Shown: positions 44,935 to 54,579, counted from the first letter of the stretch. The stretch: 64,000 nt of DNA from Aquabacterium sp. (GCF_016195855.1 NZ_JACPYU010000010.1:186001-250000), one strand, 5' to 3'. Made by a program: numbers and translations. Notes: a model not told the origin generated them from the sequence alone.

Positions 44935-45222
44935 TCAGTGCGCCGCCACTTGAACAGCGGCTTCGGGCTTGGCGCGCTTGAAGGCGCTGGTTTCAGCGAT
45001 CTGGAACTCATGGCCGTATTCCAGCTCGCCGGCCTGGCGGGCACGCAGGAACTCGGCGCGGGTCTTCTCGCGAGTGGCGTCGGCCGGTGCAGCCTGGCTG
45101 GTGGTGGCATTACCGGTGGCACTGGTGCGCTGCTCGGCCTTGTCGGCAGCCAGAGCCGAGGTCGACAGGGTAGCGGCCAGAATGCTGGCGGCGGCAAGGA
45201 TGGTGGTGTTCAGGGTGGTCAT
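44935..45222 (-). CDS. Exported DUF4148-type small protein
   Basis: A 95-residue protein with a signal peptide ending ALA-A (about residue 25: ILAATLSTSALAADKAEQRT). The core TREKTRAEFLRARQAGELEY is the DUF4148 pattern (TRAQVxAELxxARxxGEL). Such small periplasmic proteins are abundant in Burkholderiales; no function is established. It is divergent from the LysR gene at 45366 and may be a target, which is inference. Confidence 0.85.
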   Translation of the reverse strand: MTTLNTTILAAASILAATLSTSALAADKAEQRTSATGNATTSQAAPADATREKTRAEFLRARQAGELEYGHEFQIAETSAFKRAKPEAAVQVAAH

Positions 45223-45365
45223 GATCGGGTCCTTTCGGTTGCGGATCTGTTGCGGATGGGTTCACTGTAAGAACCGCGAACAGAAAGAAAAACCCCCTTC
45301 ACGCGAATGCATTGTTCTTGAAACGAGAATAATGACCAGGGCCTCAGCCCGATTCAGGAGCACCG

Positions 45366-46298
45366 ATGGATCGCATCCAGGCCATGAACGTTTTTTGCCG
45401 CGTGGTGGATTGCCAGGGCTTTGCCGCCGCCGCCCGCGAGCTGGACCTGTCCCCCTCGGTGGTCACCCGGCTGATCAACGAGCTGGAAGCGCACCTGGGT
45501 GTGCGCCTGCTCAACCGCACCACCCGCACGCTGGTGCTGACCGCGGCCGGCGAGCGTTATCTGGAGAAAGCCCGCAAGCTGCTGCGCGACCTGGACGACA
45601 TCGAAGGCGAGGCCACCTCGGCCACGACCGACCCCTCCGGGCGCCTGAAGGTGCAGGTGCCGCCGGCCTTTGCTGCCCACCAGCTGGCCCGCGTGCTGCC
45701 TGCCTTTCTGGCGCGCTTTCCGCGCATCAGCATCGAGCTGGTGGCGCCCAATGTGGCCGAGAGCATCGACGACAGCTTTGACCTGTGCATCGTGGTGTCG
45801 ACCTCGGGGCAACTCGATGGCCAGTTCGTGGCCCGCCGCCTGACCTGCTCGCACATCATCGCCTGCGCCGCTCCGGGGTTTCTGGACCTGCACGGTCGCC
45901 CCGACCATCCGGGCGACTACACGGCCTTGAGCCTGGTGCACCCCGGTTATGTCCACGAGATGACCTTCAAGCCCGAGCGCGAGGCCCTGCGCGCCACACC
46001 GCATGGCGCGGTGACCGTGGTGCCGGCGCCGGCCGTGATGCTGAGCTCGCACATCGACACCCTGTATGCCGCCGCGCTGGCCGGCCTGGGGGCCTCGGGC
46101 TTCCCGTCTTACGTGGTGGACGAGGCCTTGAAGCAAGGCCGTCTGGAGCGGGTGCTGCCGGGCTGGTCCCTGTCGGTGCTGCACCTGTTTGCCACCTACC
46201 CCAGCCGCCGCTACATGCCCATGCGCACGCGGGTGTTCCTGGACTTTCTGATCGAGACCTTTGGCGGCGAAGAGAAGGACCCCTGGCTGGGGCTGTGA
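45366..46298 (+). CDS. LysR-family transcriptional regulator
   Basis: A 310-residue LysR regulator of the CrgA-like group. The helix-turn-helix (FAAAARELDLSPSVVTRLIN) and wing (LGVRLLNRTTRTLVLTAAGE) lie in the first ~65 residues. The inducer domain includes IELVAPNVAESIDDSFDLCI and ALAGLGASGFPSYVVDEALK. Its start at 45366 is preceded by an AGGAG-like tract (CAGGAGCACCG). The divergent DUF4148 gene is a candidate target; the DUF1304 gene is convergent, 11 bases after its stop. The effector is unknown. Confidence 0.93.
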   Translation: MDRIQAMNVFCRVVDCQGFAAAARELDLSPSVVTRLINELEAHLGVRLLNRTTRTLVLTAAGERYLEKARKLLRDLDDIEGEATSATTDPSGRLKVQVPPAFAAHQLARVLPAFLARFPRISIELVAPNVAESIDDSFDLCIVVSTSGQLDGQFVARRLTCSHIIACAAPGFLDLHGRPDHPGDYTALSLVHPGYVHEMTFKPEREALRATPHGAVTVVPAPAVMLSSHIDTLYAAALAGLGASGFPSYVVDEALKQGRLERVLPGWSLSVLHLFATYPSRRYMPMRTRVFLDFLIETFGGEEKDPWLGL

Positions 46299-46309
46299 CG
46301 CGGGTGGCT

Positions 46310-46666
46310 TCAGCTCAGCCAGACCAGCGCCAGACCAATTGCCGCGGGCAGGGCCTGCACGAACAGGATCTTGCGGCTGGCCGTGGCGGCGCCATACACG
46401 CCGGCCACCAGCACACAGCCCAGGAAGAACACCTTGATGTGGTTGCCCGGGGCACCCAGCCACAAGCCCCACACCAGGCCGGCAGCCAGAAAGCCGTTGT
46501 ACAGCCCTTGATTGGCGGCCAGCACCTTGGAGGCCTGGGCCTGCTCCAGCTTCTGCCCGAAGGCCTTGAGGCCGGCAGGTTTGGTCCACAGGAACATCTC
46601 CAGCACCAGGAAGTAGACGTGCAGCAGCGCAACCAGGGCGACCACGATGTTGACGGCGATGTTCAT
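46310..46666 (-). CDS. DUF1304 membrane protein
   Basis: A 118-residue protein with four predicted membrane helices, matching DUF1304: VALLHVYFLVLEMFLWTKPA, then NQGLYNGFLAAGLVWGLWLG and FLGCVLVAGVYGAATASRKI. The conserved HVYFLVLEMFLW and NQGLYNGFLA stretches are the family hallmarks. The family resembles small inner-membrane transport- or stress-related proteins, but its function is unestablished. It is convergent with the LysR gene. Confidence 0.92.
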   Translation of the reverse strand: MNIAVNIVVALVALLHVYFLVLEMFLWTKPAGLKAFGQKLEQAQASKVLAANQGLYNGFLAAGLVWGLWLGAPGNHIKVFFLGCVLVAGVYGAATASRKILFVQALPAAIGLALVWLS

Positions 46667-46826
46667 GAAGCGGGGCTCCCGGCGGCGTGAAAGGTCTTGA
46701 GTTTACGTGGCGGCGCCACATTGACATGCGCGCCACAGCAGGGAAAAGCCCATCTGCTTGCTATGGACATCCTCCGCTGCGTGCGGTTCAATCTTTGCCT
46801 GACCACGGCGCTTTGATGCGCACACC

Positions 46827-49800
46827 ATGAAATTTCGCCAACTGTCCATTGCGCTGTTCCTGATTGCCGGTCTGGTGACGGTGGTGACCGTCTTCCTGTC
46901 CACGTTTGCCGCCGTGGTCTTTCACAACGAGCGGGATCAGCGCTGGGTGCAGTTGCACAACACACTGACCGCCAATGTGGACCAGCAAGCCGCCGGCCTG
47001 GCCCTGCCTGTGTGGAACATGGACGAGACCAATATCCTGGCCATCCTGCAGTCCGGGATGATCGACCGCGAGGTGTACGCCATCGTCGTGAGCACCTCGG
47101 AAAAGCCATATGGCACGGTCCGCGATGCCAACTGGCACGCCAGCAGCCTCAAGGGGCCGGTGACCGACCAGGGTCTGCTGGTCGAAGAGCGCGTCATCTA
47201 CCATGGCAAGGAGCCTCTGGGTGCGGTCAAGGTCTATGTGTCCGGGCGCTTTCTTCAAGAGGATCTGGAGCAGCGCCGCTCGACCATCATCGCGTTCATC
47301 GTGGCACTGGACATCACGCTGGTGGTCGCGCTGACCGTGATGCTGTGGTTTGCCATGATCCAGCCCATCAAGCGCTTGCAGGCTTATGCCGGCTCGATTG
47401 GCATGGGCCGGCAGGTGGCACGTGAGCCGGGCAATTTCTGGTTCTTTGGCGAGCTCTATGCCCTCAAGCGGTCCATCCACGACATGACCGTGATGCTGGA
47501 GCACCGCTTTGAGGCCCTGCAGTCCAGCGAGAACCGGCTGAAGTTGGCCACGCGTGCCGCCAGCATCGGCGTGTGGGACTGGGACATCGACCAGGACAAG
47601 CTGGTCTGGGACGACGAGATGCACAGCCTCTTCGATGTCGCCAAAGAGCATTTCTCTGGCAAGCTGGAAGACTGGCGCAAGACCCTCACGCCTGAAGATG
47701 CCGAGCGCATGACGCTGGAGCTGCAAGCGGTCATCCGGGGTGAGCACGATCTGGCCACCGAGTTCAGGATCGTCAGGGCCGATGGTGAAACCCGTGTCAT
47801 CAAGGCCGAGTCCATCTCGGTGCGCGACCATGTCGGGCGTGTGGTTCGGCTGGTGGGCATCAACCTGGACATCACCGAAAGCAGGATGGCCAAGGAGCGG
47901 GTGCAGCGCCTCAATGCCGAGCTGGAGGACCGCGTCAAGGAGCGCACCGCCCAGCTGGAGCAGGCCAACACCGATCTGGCCAAGGCGCGTGACCAGGCCG
48001 AGCAGGCGACGCGGGCCAAGAGCGAGTTCCTGGCCAATATGAGCCATGAGATCCGCACCCCCATGAACGCCATCCTGGGCCTGACGCGGCTGACCTTGCG
48101 CACGGACCTGAGCAAGAAGCAAAAGGACTACCTGCAAAACGTGATGGTGTCTGCCGGCTCCTTGCTGGGCATCATCGATGACATCCTGGACTTCTCGAAG
48201 ATCGAGGCCGGCAAGCTGGAGATGGAGTCCAGGCCCTTTGCCCTGCAAGAGGTGCTCGACAAGGTGAGCACCGTCACCGCCTTGAAGGCCCACGAAAAAG
48301 GCCTGGACTTCCTCATCGATCTGGAGCCCAGCCTGCCCACCACCCTGATCGGCGACCCACTGCGCCTGGGCCAGGTCTTGATCAACCTGTGCAACAACGC
48401 CGTCAAGTTCACCAGCCATGGCGAGGTGGCCGTGCTGATCCGCCAGGCAGGCCCGGTGGACCAGGGGCGCTTGACCTTGCGTTTTTCGGTGCTGGACACC
48501 GGCATCGGCATGACCGAGGAGCAGCAGGCCAAGCTGTTCACCCCCTTCACGCAAGTGGACGCCTCCACCACCCGCCTGTACGGTGGCACCGGGCTGGGCC
48601 TGGCCATCTCCAAACAGATCGTTGCCTTGATGCAGGGCGAGATCGCGGTGAGCAGTTTGCACAGGGCCGGTACCCGCTTTGACTTCACCGCCGCCTTCGG
48701 TGTGGCGGAGGCCAAGGCCGACCCGCTGGTCAGCGAGGATGCCCTGCGCCAACTGCGCGTGCTGGTCATCGACGACAGCCAGCGATCGCGCGACATCTGC
48801 AAGGCGCTGCTGAGCAGCCTGGGCTGCATCCCCACCGTGGCCGAATCCGGCGTGGCCGGCTTGACCAGGCTGAAACAGGCGGCGCCGGGCGAGGCGTATG
48901 ACGTGGTGCTGCTGGATGCCAATCTGCCCGAGATCGACAGCTATGAGCTGGTGTCCCTGATCCGCAATCGGCCGGCCCCCGTGCCGGAGGTGATCCTGAT
49001 CGCGTCCTTCCTGGATGAGGACGTCACCCGCCGGATGGCGACGTTGGGCGTGCGTTGTGGCCTGGTCCGCCCGATCGGGCTGCGTGCGCTGCACGATGTC
49101 CTGCTGGAGGCGCGTCACATGCCCGCGCTGGCCCCGGACAGGCAAGACGAGTACCGGTCGGCGGCGAGCTCGGCCCCGGCATTGCTTCGCGGGCGCAGCG
49201 TGCTGCTGGTGGAAGACAACACCATCAACCAGATCGTGGCCACTGACTTGCTGCGCGATGAAGCGGGCATGCAGGTGACGATTGCCGAAGATGGCGTGCA
49301 AGCGCTGCACCTGCTGTTCTCGCAGTCGTTCGACCTCGTGCTGATGGACATCCAGATGCCGGGCATGGACGGCCTGGAGGCCACACGCCGCATCCGCCAG
49401 GACCCCAGGCACACCAAGCTGCCTGTCATCGCCATGACGGCCCACGCCCTGACCAGTGACCGGGCGGCTTGCCTGGCGGCCGGCATGAACGACTGCGTGG
49501 TCAAACCCTTCGAGCCACAGGTGCTGTTCAATGTGCTGGCCAGGTGGCTGCATGAGGACCAGGGCATGGCCGAGTCGGGCCTCCCCGGCATGGGCTCGGG
49601 CGAGCCTGCGCCACCTGAGAGGGGCATCAACTTTGACGTGGGCATGCGCCGCTGCATGGGCAAGGCCGAGCTGTACCAGCGCATTGCCACCCGCTTTCTG
49701 GGCTCCCGGCGCGAGGACGTGCGCCACATCCGCGAGGCGCTGGCGGGCGGCAACCCCCATGTGGCCGTGGACATCGCGCACCAGCTGATCTCGTCGGCGG

Positions 49801-49979
49801 GCACGATCGGCGCGGAATCCCTCTCCCACACGGCCCGCACGCTGCAAACGGCCATCACGCAGGACGACTTGTCAGCCCTGCTGGATCTCGTAGCATCGCT
49901 GGACGAACAATTGCAGGAAGTCCTGTCCGAACTGCAGGCCTATCTGGCCGATGTCAGTGACGCGGGGCAATCCGCATGA
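46827..49979 (+). CDS. Multi-domain hybrid histidine kinase (PAS, HK, two receivers, HPt)
   Basis: A 1050-residue membrane kinase. In order: helix 1 (IALFLIAGLVTVVTVFLSTF), a ~110-residue extracytoplasmic domain, helix 2 (IIAFIVALDITLVVALTVML), a PAS/PAC domain (about 235-350), a coiled coil, HisKA (NMSHEIRTPMNAILGLTRLT), HATPase (LINLCNNAVKFTS; GGTGLGLAISKQI), receiver 1, receiver 2 (Asp in LVLMDIQMPGMDGL, Lys in CVVKPFEP) and HPt (DIAHQLISSAGTIGA). Receiver 1 keeps its Asp (VVLLDANLPEIDSY) but has Arg for the conserved Lys (LVRPIG). The HTH-receiver gene starts 16 bases downstream and is the obvious phosphorelay target. Confidence 0.93.
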   Translation: MKFRQLSIALFLIAGLVTVVTVFLSTFAAVVFHNERDQRWVQLHNTLTANVDQQAAGLALPVWNMDETNILAILQSGMIDREVYAIVVSTSEKPYGTVRDANWHASSLKGPVTDQGLLVEERVIYHGKEPLGAVKVYVSGRFLQEDLEQRRSTIIAFIVALDITLVVALTVMLWFAMIQPIKRLQAYAGSIGMGRQVAREPGNFWFFGELYALKRSIHDMTVMLEHRFEALQSSENRLKLATRAASIGVWDWDIDQDKLVWDDEMHSLFDVAKEHFSGKLEDWRKTLTPEDAERMTLELQAVIRGEHDLATEFRIVRADGETRVIKAESISVRDHVGRVVRLVGINLDITESRMAKERVQRLNAELEDRVKERTAQLEQANTDLAKARDQAEQATRAKSEFLANMSHEIRTPMNAILGLTRLTLRTDLSKKQKDYLQNVMVSAGSLLGIIDDILDFSKIEAGKLEMESRPFALQEVLDKVSTVTALKAHEKGLDFLIDLEPSLPTTLIGDPLRLGQVLINLCNNAVKFTSHGEVAVLIRQAGPVDQGRLTLRFSVLDTGIGMTEEQQAKLFTPFTQVDASTTRLYGGTGLGLAISKQIVALMQGEIAVSSLHRAGTRFDFTAAFGVAEAKADPLVSEDALRQLRVLVIDDSQRSRDICKALLSSLGCIPTVAESGVAGLTRLKQAAPGEAYDVVLLDANLPEIDSYELVSLIRNRPAPVPEVILIASFLDEDVTRRMATLGVRCGLVRPIGLRALHDVLLEARHMPALAPDRQDEYRSAASSAPALLRGRSVLLVEDNTINQIVATDLLRDEAGMQVTIAEDGVQALHLLFSQSFDLVLMDIQMPGMDGLEATRRIRQDPRHTKLPVIAMTAHALTSDRAACLAAGMNDCVVKPFEPQVLFNVLARWLHEDQGMAESGLPGMGSGEPAPPERGINFDVGMRRCMGKAELYQRIATRFLGSRREDVRHIREALAGGNPHVAVDIAHQLISSAGTIGAESLSHTARTLQTAITQDDLSALLDLVASLDEQLQEVLSELQAYLADVSDAGQSA

Positions 49980-49995
49980 CCCCACAAGCCACGCC

Positions 49996-50619
49996 ATGAC
50001 GGACAAGACCCGCTCCTACTCCACCACCGCCGTGGCCCAGCGCCTGGGCATCTCGACGCAGACCGTGCAGCGCTGGGTCGACACCGGCCAGTTGAAGGCC
50101 TGGAAGACCCTGGGGGGCCACCGGCGCATCGAGGCCGAAGGGGCCGAGCTGCTGTTTCGGCTGCATGGCCTGGCCGTGCCCGATGCGGACGCGCCAGGCG
50201 AGACGCCGCGCCAGGACCAGAGCGAGGCCTTGTCCATCCTGATCGTGGACGACAACCCCGATGACCGGGACATCCTGGCGCACCTGGTGATCGAGGCCTT
50301 TCCGGCGGCCTCGGTGGCCGCGGCCACCAATGGGTTTCACGGCCTGATCGCGGTGGGGCGCATGGCGCCCGACGTGCTGATCACCGATTTGCTGATGCCC
50401 CATATGAACGGTTTTGAAATGCTGCGGCAATTACAGACCGGGTGCGCGGTGAAACCCCGCTATACCCTGGCCGTGTCCAGCAATACCTTGCAGGATTTGG
50501 CCACCAAAGGCACCTTGCCCTCCGGGGTGGCCTTCATGGGCAAACCCTTTGAGCCCGCCGCGTTCATTGACGCATTTCGCCAGGGCGTGCGCGCCGCTTT
50601 GAGCGCCCAGCCCGCCTGA
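49996..50619 (+). CDS. HTH (MerR/excisionase-like)-receiver response regulator
   Basis: A 207-residue protein. Residues 8-55 form a MerR/excisionase-type DNA-binding domain (STTAVAQRLGISTQTVQRWV, then QLKAWKTLGGHRRIEAEGAE). Residues 79-200 are a receiver (SILIVDDNPDDRDILAHLVI; phospho-acceptor Asp131 in VLITDLLMPHMNGF; Lys in FMGKPFEP). The usual order in response regulators is receiver first, output last, and MerR-like output is rare, so this architecture is uncommon. I chose the ATG at 49996, since the frame upstream overlaps the kinase gene. It follows the HPt-containing kinase by 16 bases and is probably its partner. Confidence 0.88.
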   Translation: MTDKTRSYSTTAVAQRLGISTQTVQRWVDTGQLKAWKTLGGHRRIEAEGAELLFRLHGLAVPDADAPGETPRQDQSEALSILIVDDNPDDRDILAHLVIEAFPAASVAAATNGFHGLIAVGRMAPDVLITDLLMPHMNGFEMLRQLQTGCAVKPRYTLAVSSNTLQDLATKGTLPSGVAFMGKPFEPAAFIDAFRQGVRAALSAQPA

Positions 50620-50651
50620 GCCACCCGCCCGGGCCACCCGCCCGGGCCACC
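50620..50651 (+). repeat. 13-bp direct repeat, 2.5 copies
   Basis: GCCACCCGCCCGG occurs at 50620-50632 and 50633-50645, and its first six bases again at 50646-50651, just after the stop of the HTH-receiver gene. The next ~30 bases continue C/G-rich (CCACCCGGCGCCCCACC). No gene lies in 50620-50868. Confidence 0.9.
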
Positions 50652-50868
50652 AGGCTGCGCCACCCGGCGCCCCACCTCCACCTGCCTCACTTGCTCTGAT
50701 TACTGCCCTGGCCAGGGCGGCAAGTGTGCGGTTTTGCCCGAAACCGGCAACAGCCCGGCGTTTCCAAGGCAATTTTCGGTTAACAAATTGTGTGTTTTGA
50801 CGATGATGCAGGCATGAGCAACCCCCAGGCGCCCGGGGAGTTCATTGACTGTTCAGACAGGATCGTCC

Positions 50869-52008
50869 ATGACACAGATGCAATGGCCTACACCGTCTCT
50901 CCTCCATATTGGATGGGGGGCGCTCTGTATTGGCCTGACCAGTTTCTGGCCCAGTTTGACCTGGGTATGGGTCCTGATATTTGTCATCACGGCGTTGGTT
51001 TTATTTCGGTGGTGGCCGCACCGCCCGGCCAATATGGCCTCATCCCATTCCACAGTCGCCGCACAGGCCGATTCACTTGAGCCTTTGTGCCGCGCGGTGG
51101 TGCCGGTCTGGCACCGCCAGGTTTCTTTTGCCAGCACGCTGCTGACCCAGGCCATGGACGCGCTCACGCAGCGCTTTGCCGGTATGTCCGGCCGCTTGTG
51201 CCAGACGGTAGACAAGGCCGGGCACGGCACCGAAGCCGGCTTGCTGGGTGCCCTGGGCGAAGCCCAGACCCAATTGCTCACCCTGGTCGAGGACCTGCGC
51301 CGCGCGCTGGATTCACGCGGGCACCTGCTGGGTGAGGTGGTGGCCGTCACCCAGTTCGTCGGCCAGTTGCAGGAGATGGCCTCCGAGGTGGGCGCCATCG
51401 CCCGCCAGACCAATCTCTTGTCGCTCAACGCCGCCATCGAAGCCGCCCGTGCGGGTGAAAGCGGGCGCGGTTTTGCCGTGGTGGCCAAGGAGGTGCGCTA
51501 TCTGTCCACCCAGTCGGCCCAGACGGGCGAGCGCATCGAGAAGGTGATCGGGCAAGTCAGCGCGGCCATCCGCAAGGCCAAGACGAGCCTGGACACCTTC
51601 ACCGAAGAAGACACCGCCCTGATGGCCCGCGCCAGCCAGTCGATCGAGGATGTGGTCTCCCGCATCCACACGACCGCCACCAATGTGGTGGCCGACTCCC
51701 AGGCCTTGCTGAGCGAAGGCATGGCCATGCGCGACGAGATCAACGAGGTGCTGGTGGCCGTGCAGTCGCAGGACCGCATCAGCCAGATGCTGATGCACAC
51801 CGCCGTGAACATGGACCACCTGGCCTGCGGCCTGGATGCGCCGGGTGATGGCCAGGCACCCGCCTGGGATGCCGATGCCTGGCTGGCCTCGCTGCGTCAG
51901 ACCTACACCACACCGGAAGAAGAGGCCGCTCACGAAGGCCGGCCCCTTGCATCCGTCGTGATCGCCGCGCGGCACAGCGCGGTGGAAGACAACACCACCT
52001 TCTTCTGA
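50869..52008 (+). CDS. Methyl-accepting chemotaxis-type protein without periplasmic domain
   Basis: A 379-residue receptor-like protein. Two close membrane helices lie at the N-terminus ([20 protein letters not shown] and [18 protein letters not shown]) with almost no loop between them, so there is no external sensor domain. The signalling hairpin tip is [20 protein letters not shown], then [21 protein letters not shown] chose the ATG at 50869 ([10 protein letters not shown]); a TTG at 50845 is also open. Typical receptor tips read [18 protein letters not shown], so this one should still bind CheA/CheW. It is the first gene of the compact receptor-STAS-CheA unit and may sense membrane or cytoplasmic state. 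Confidence 0.87.
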   Translation: MTQMQWPTPSLLHIGWGALCIGLTSFWPSLTWVWVLIFVITALVLFRWWPHRPANMASSHSTVAAQADSLEPLCRAVVPVWHRQVSFASTLLTQAMDALTQRFAGMSGRLCQTVDKAGHGTEAGLLGALGEAQTQLLTLVEDLRRALDSRGHLLGEVVAVTQFVGQLQEMASEVGAIARQTNLLSLNAAIEAARAGESGRGFAVVAKEVRYLSTQSAQTGERIEKVIGQVSAAIRKAKTSLDTFTEEDTALMARASQSIEDVVSRIHTTATNVVADSQALLSEGMAMRDEINEVLVAVQSQDRISQMLMHTAVNMDHLACGLDAPGDGQAPAWDADAWLASLRQTYTTPEEEAAHEGRPLASVVIAARHSAVEDNTTFF

Positions 52009-52030
52009 CGGCCGGAAAGGGCATCGCACC

Positions 52031-52330
52031 ATGAGCATCACCCTCACGCTGGACGGCGAGCTGACCGTGTTCACCGCCGAAGCCCTTAAACAGCGCCTGT
52101 TGTCGGCCTTGAGCGGGGATGCCGAACTGCTGGTGGACGCCAGCGCGGTTGCCGAGGTCGATGGGGCGGGCGTGCAGCTGCTGCTGGCGGCGCAGAAGGC
52201 AGCCGCCGAGCTGGGTGGTGGCTTGACCTTGCAATCGGCCACGCCGCCCTTGATCGAGGCCCTGACCCTGACGGATCTGCTCGGTGAGTTCCGCCTCACC
52301 GCGCCCACTCACACACAGGAGCATGCATGA
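52031..52330 (+). CDS. STAS-domain protein lacking the phospho-acceptor Ser
   Basis: A 99-residue STAS protein: MSITLTLDGELTVFTAEALK, then ELLVDASAVAEVDGAGVQLL and LQSATPPLIEALTLTDLLGE. In SpoIIAA-type antagonists the loop reads D-S-S/A-G with a phosphorylatable Ser; here it is VDGAGVQLL, with no Ser or Thr, so phospho-switching by a kinase is unlikely. STAS proteins of this form are often next to CheA in Proteobacteria and may act as a scaffold. Its stop overlaps the cheA ATG (ATGA), implying translational coupling. Confidence 0.88.
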   Translation: MSITLTLDGELTVFTAEALKQRLLSALSGDAELLVDASAVAEVDGAGVQLLLAAQKAAAELGGGLTLQSATPPLIEALTLTDLLGEFRLTAPTHTQEHA

Positions 52331-54579
52331 GCCATTCGATGGACGAAGCCTTGCAGGCCTTCATCACGGAGAGCCTGGACCTGCTGGAGAAGATGGAAGC
52401 GGCCTTGCTCGAGATCGAGCAAAGGCCTGACGACGCCGAAACGCTGAACGCGGTCTTTCGGGCTGCGCACACCATCAAGGGCTCGGCCGGCATCTTTGGT
52501 TTGAACGACATCGTCGCGTTCACCCATGTGGCCGAGAACGTGCTGGACGAAGCCCGCAAAGGGCATGTGCGTTTTGACGCCCAGCTCTCCAGCCTCTTCC
52601 TGGCCGTGGGCGACCACATCCGCGAGCTCGTGCACCTGGTCGTGCACGGCCGCGCGCAGGATGCCGATGGCCAGGCCCGGGGCGATGCACTCGTTCAGCG
52701 CATGCAAGCCATCCTGGGCCGGGGCGGCAAGCCCGAACCCTCTGCTGAAGCCGTTTCCGAACCTGCCACGGCGTCAAGCGATGGGGCTGCGGTGCCCGCT
52801 GGCGGTGTGCACAGCGACAACTGGCACCTCTCCTTGCGCTTTGGCATCGACACCATCCGCGATGGTTTTGACCCCTTGAGCTTTGTGCGCTACCTGTGCA
52901 CCCTGGGGCAGATCGACCAGATCATCACGGTCACCGACAGTGTGCCGGCGCTGTCCGATCTGGAGCCCGATGCCTGCCACCTGGGCTTCGAGATCAACCT
53001 GCGCACCGACGTGGACAAGGCCACCATCGAGGGCGCGTTCGATTTCATCCGCAATGACAGCCTGGTGCGCATCCTGCCGCCACACAGCAAGGTCAGCGAG
53101 TACACCGCGCTCATTGCGGCACTGCCCGAGCCCGACCTGCGCCTGGGCGAGATGCTGGTGCGTTGCGGCACCCTGACACAAGCCGAACTGGACGCCGCAC
53201 TGGATGCGCAGACCGTGAGCGCCTGCGAGGGCAAACCCATGGTGGCGCTGGGCCAGTTGCTGGTCGACAACCAGCAGGTGCGCCCCGAGGTGGTGGACGC
53301 GGCCCTGGCCAGGCAGACGCAGCTGCGTGAAGGCCGCAGCCAGGGCGAGACCCATATGCTGCGCGTCGATGCCGCCAAGCTCGATCACCTGATCGACCTG
53401 GTGGGCGAGCTGATCATTGCCGGCGCCGGGGCCAACCTGATCGCCCGCAAGCACAAGATCAAGGACCTGATCCAGTCCACCTATGAAGTGGCCCGTCTGA
53501 TGGAAGAGGTGCGTGACTCGGCCTTGAACCTGCGCATGGTCCAGATCGGTGGCACCTTCAACCGCTTCCAGCGTGTGGTGCGTGACGTCAGCCAGGAGCT
53601 GGGCAAGGACATCGCCTTGCAGATCACCGGCGCCGAGACCGAGCTGGACAAGACCGTGGTCGAGCAACTGGCCGACCCGCTCACCCACCTGGTGCGCAAT
53701 GCCATGGACCATGGCATCGAATCCGCCGAGCGCCGCGCCACCGCGAACAAACCTGCGCAAGGCACCGTGGGCCTGCATGCCCGGCATGAAGCGGGGCAGG
53801 TGGTCATCGAGGTTACCGACGACGGTGGGGGCCTGGGCAAGGCGCGCATCCTGAGCAAGGCCATCGAGCGTGGCCTGGTGGCCCCTGATGCATCGCTCAG
53901 CGACAAGGACATCTTCAACCTGGTCTTCCAGCCTGGCTTCTCCACGGCAGAACAGATCAGCAAACTCTCGGGCCGAGGTGTGGGCATGGACGTGGTCAAG
54001 CGCTCGATCACGGCCCTGCGCGGCAGCATCGATCTGAGCAGCACCGAAGGCGTGGGCACCACCGTGTGCATCCGCCTGCCGCTGACGCTGGCCATCATCG
54101 ATGGCTTCCTGATGGGCGTGGGCAAGTCGGCCTATGTGGTCCCGCTGAGCATGGTGGTCGAGTGCATCGAGATGTCGCGCCAGCAAGCCAGTGGCAAGGA
54201 TTGGCTGGACTTGCGCGGCGAGGTGCTGCCCCTGGTGCGCCTGCGCGAGCTGTACGAGATCGACGGTGAACCAGGACGCCGCCAGAACGTGGTGGTGGTG
54301 CAAGGTGGTGGCAAGCGCGTGGGCCTGGTCGTCGACCAGCTCATGGGTGAGTTGCAGACCGTCATCAAACCGCTGGGCAAGGTCTTCCAGAACGTGCGCG
54401 GCGTGGGCGGTTTCACCATCCTGGGCACGGGTGCTGTCGCGCTGCTGCTGGATGTGCCCAATCTGGTGGCCCAGGTCACCGATGACTGCGAGGCGGGGTT
54501 CCTGCACAAACGCCTCTCGACCCTCCCCGGTCCCCCTAGCCTCACGTCACCCAGGCCCGCCTTGCTTGACGCGCTCTGA
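52327..54579 (+). CDS. cheA: Chemotaxis histidine kinase CheA
   Basis: A 750-residue CheA. The P1 HPt domain has phospho-acceptor His48 in AAHTIKGSAGIFGLNDIV. P2 is not recognisable; instead a ~230-residue region (about 160-335) carries a fold I do not recognise (ITVTDSVPALSDLEPDACHL). P3 dimerisation follows, then the P4 ATPase domain with LVRNAMDHGIESAERRATAN, DDGGGLGKARIL and GRGVGMDVVKRSI, and the P5 CheW-like domain (VGKSAYVVPLSMVVECIEMS). It should phosphorylate receivers in response to receptor input. The first receptor and STAS genes are upstream, CheW and CheR downstream. No CheY or CheB gene is nearby. Confidence 0.95.
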   Translation: MSHSMDEALQAFITESLDLLEKMEAALLEIEQRPDDAETLNAVFRAAHTIKGSAGIFGLNDIVAFTHVAENVLDEARKGHVRFDAQLSSLFLAVGDHIRELVHLVVHGRAQDADGQARGDALVQRMQAILGRGGKPEPSAEAVSEPATASSDGAAVPAGGVHSDNWHLSLRFGIDTIRDGFDPLSFVRYLCTLGQIDQIITVTDSVPALSDLEPDACHLGFEINLRTDVDKATIEGAFDFIRNDSLVRILPPHSKVSEYTALIAALPEPDLRLGEMLVRCGTLTQAELDAALDAQTVSACEGKPMVALGQLLVDNQQVRPEVVDAALARQTQLREGRSQGETHMLRVDAAKLDHLIDLVGELIIAGAGANLIARKHKIKDLIQSTYEVARLMEEVRDSALNLRMVQIGGTFNRFQRVVRDVSQELGKDIALQITGAETELDKTVVEQLADPLTHLVRNAMDHGIESAERRATANKPAQGTVGLHARHEAGQVVIEVTDDGGGLGKARILSKAIERGLVAPDASLSDKDIFNLVFQPGFSTAEQISKLSGRGVGMDVVKRSITALRGSIDLSSTEGVGTTVCIRLPLTLAIIDGFLMGVGKSAYVVPLSMVVECIEMSRQQASGKDWLDLRGEVLPLVRLRELYEIDGEPGRRQNVVVVQGGGKRVGLVVDQLMGELQTVIKPLGKVFQNVRGVGGFTILGTGAVALLLDVPNLVAQVTDDCEAGFLHKRLSTLPGPPSLTSPRPALLDAL

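Noticed and set aside
46788-49847. About 1000-codon open frame on the minus strand across the large kinase gene
   Set aside because: The opposite strand encodes a kinase with all domain motifs; this frame is rich in His/Gln/Gly and matches nothing, so it is an antisense artefact. The same holds for 11913-13709 and 52774-54507.
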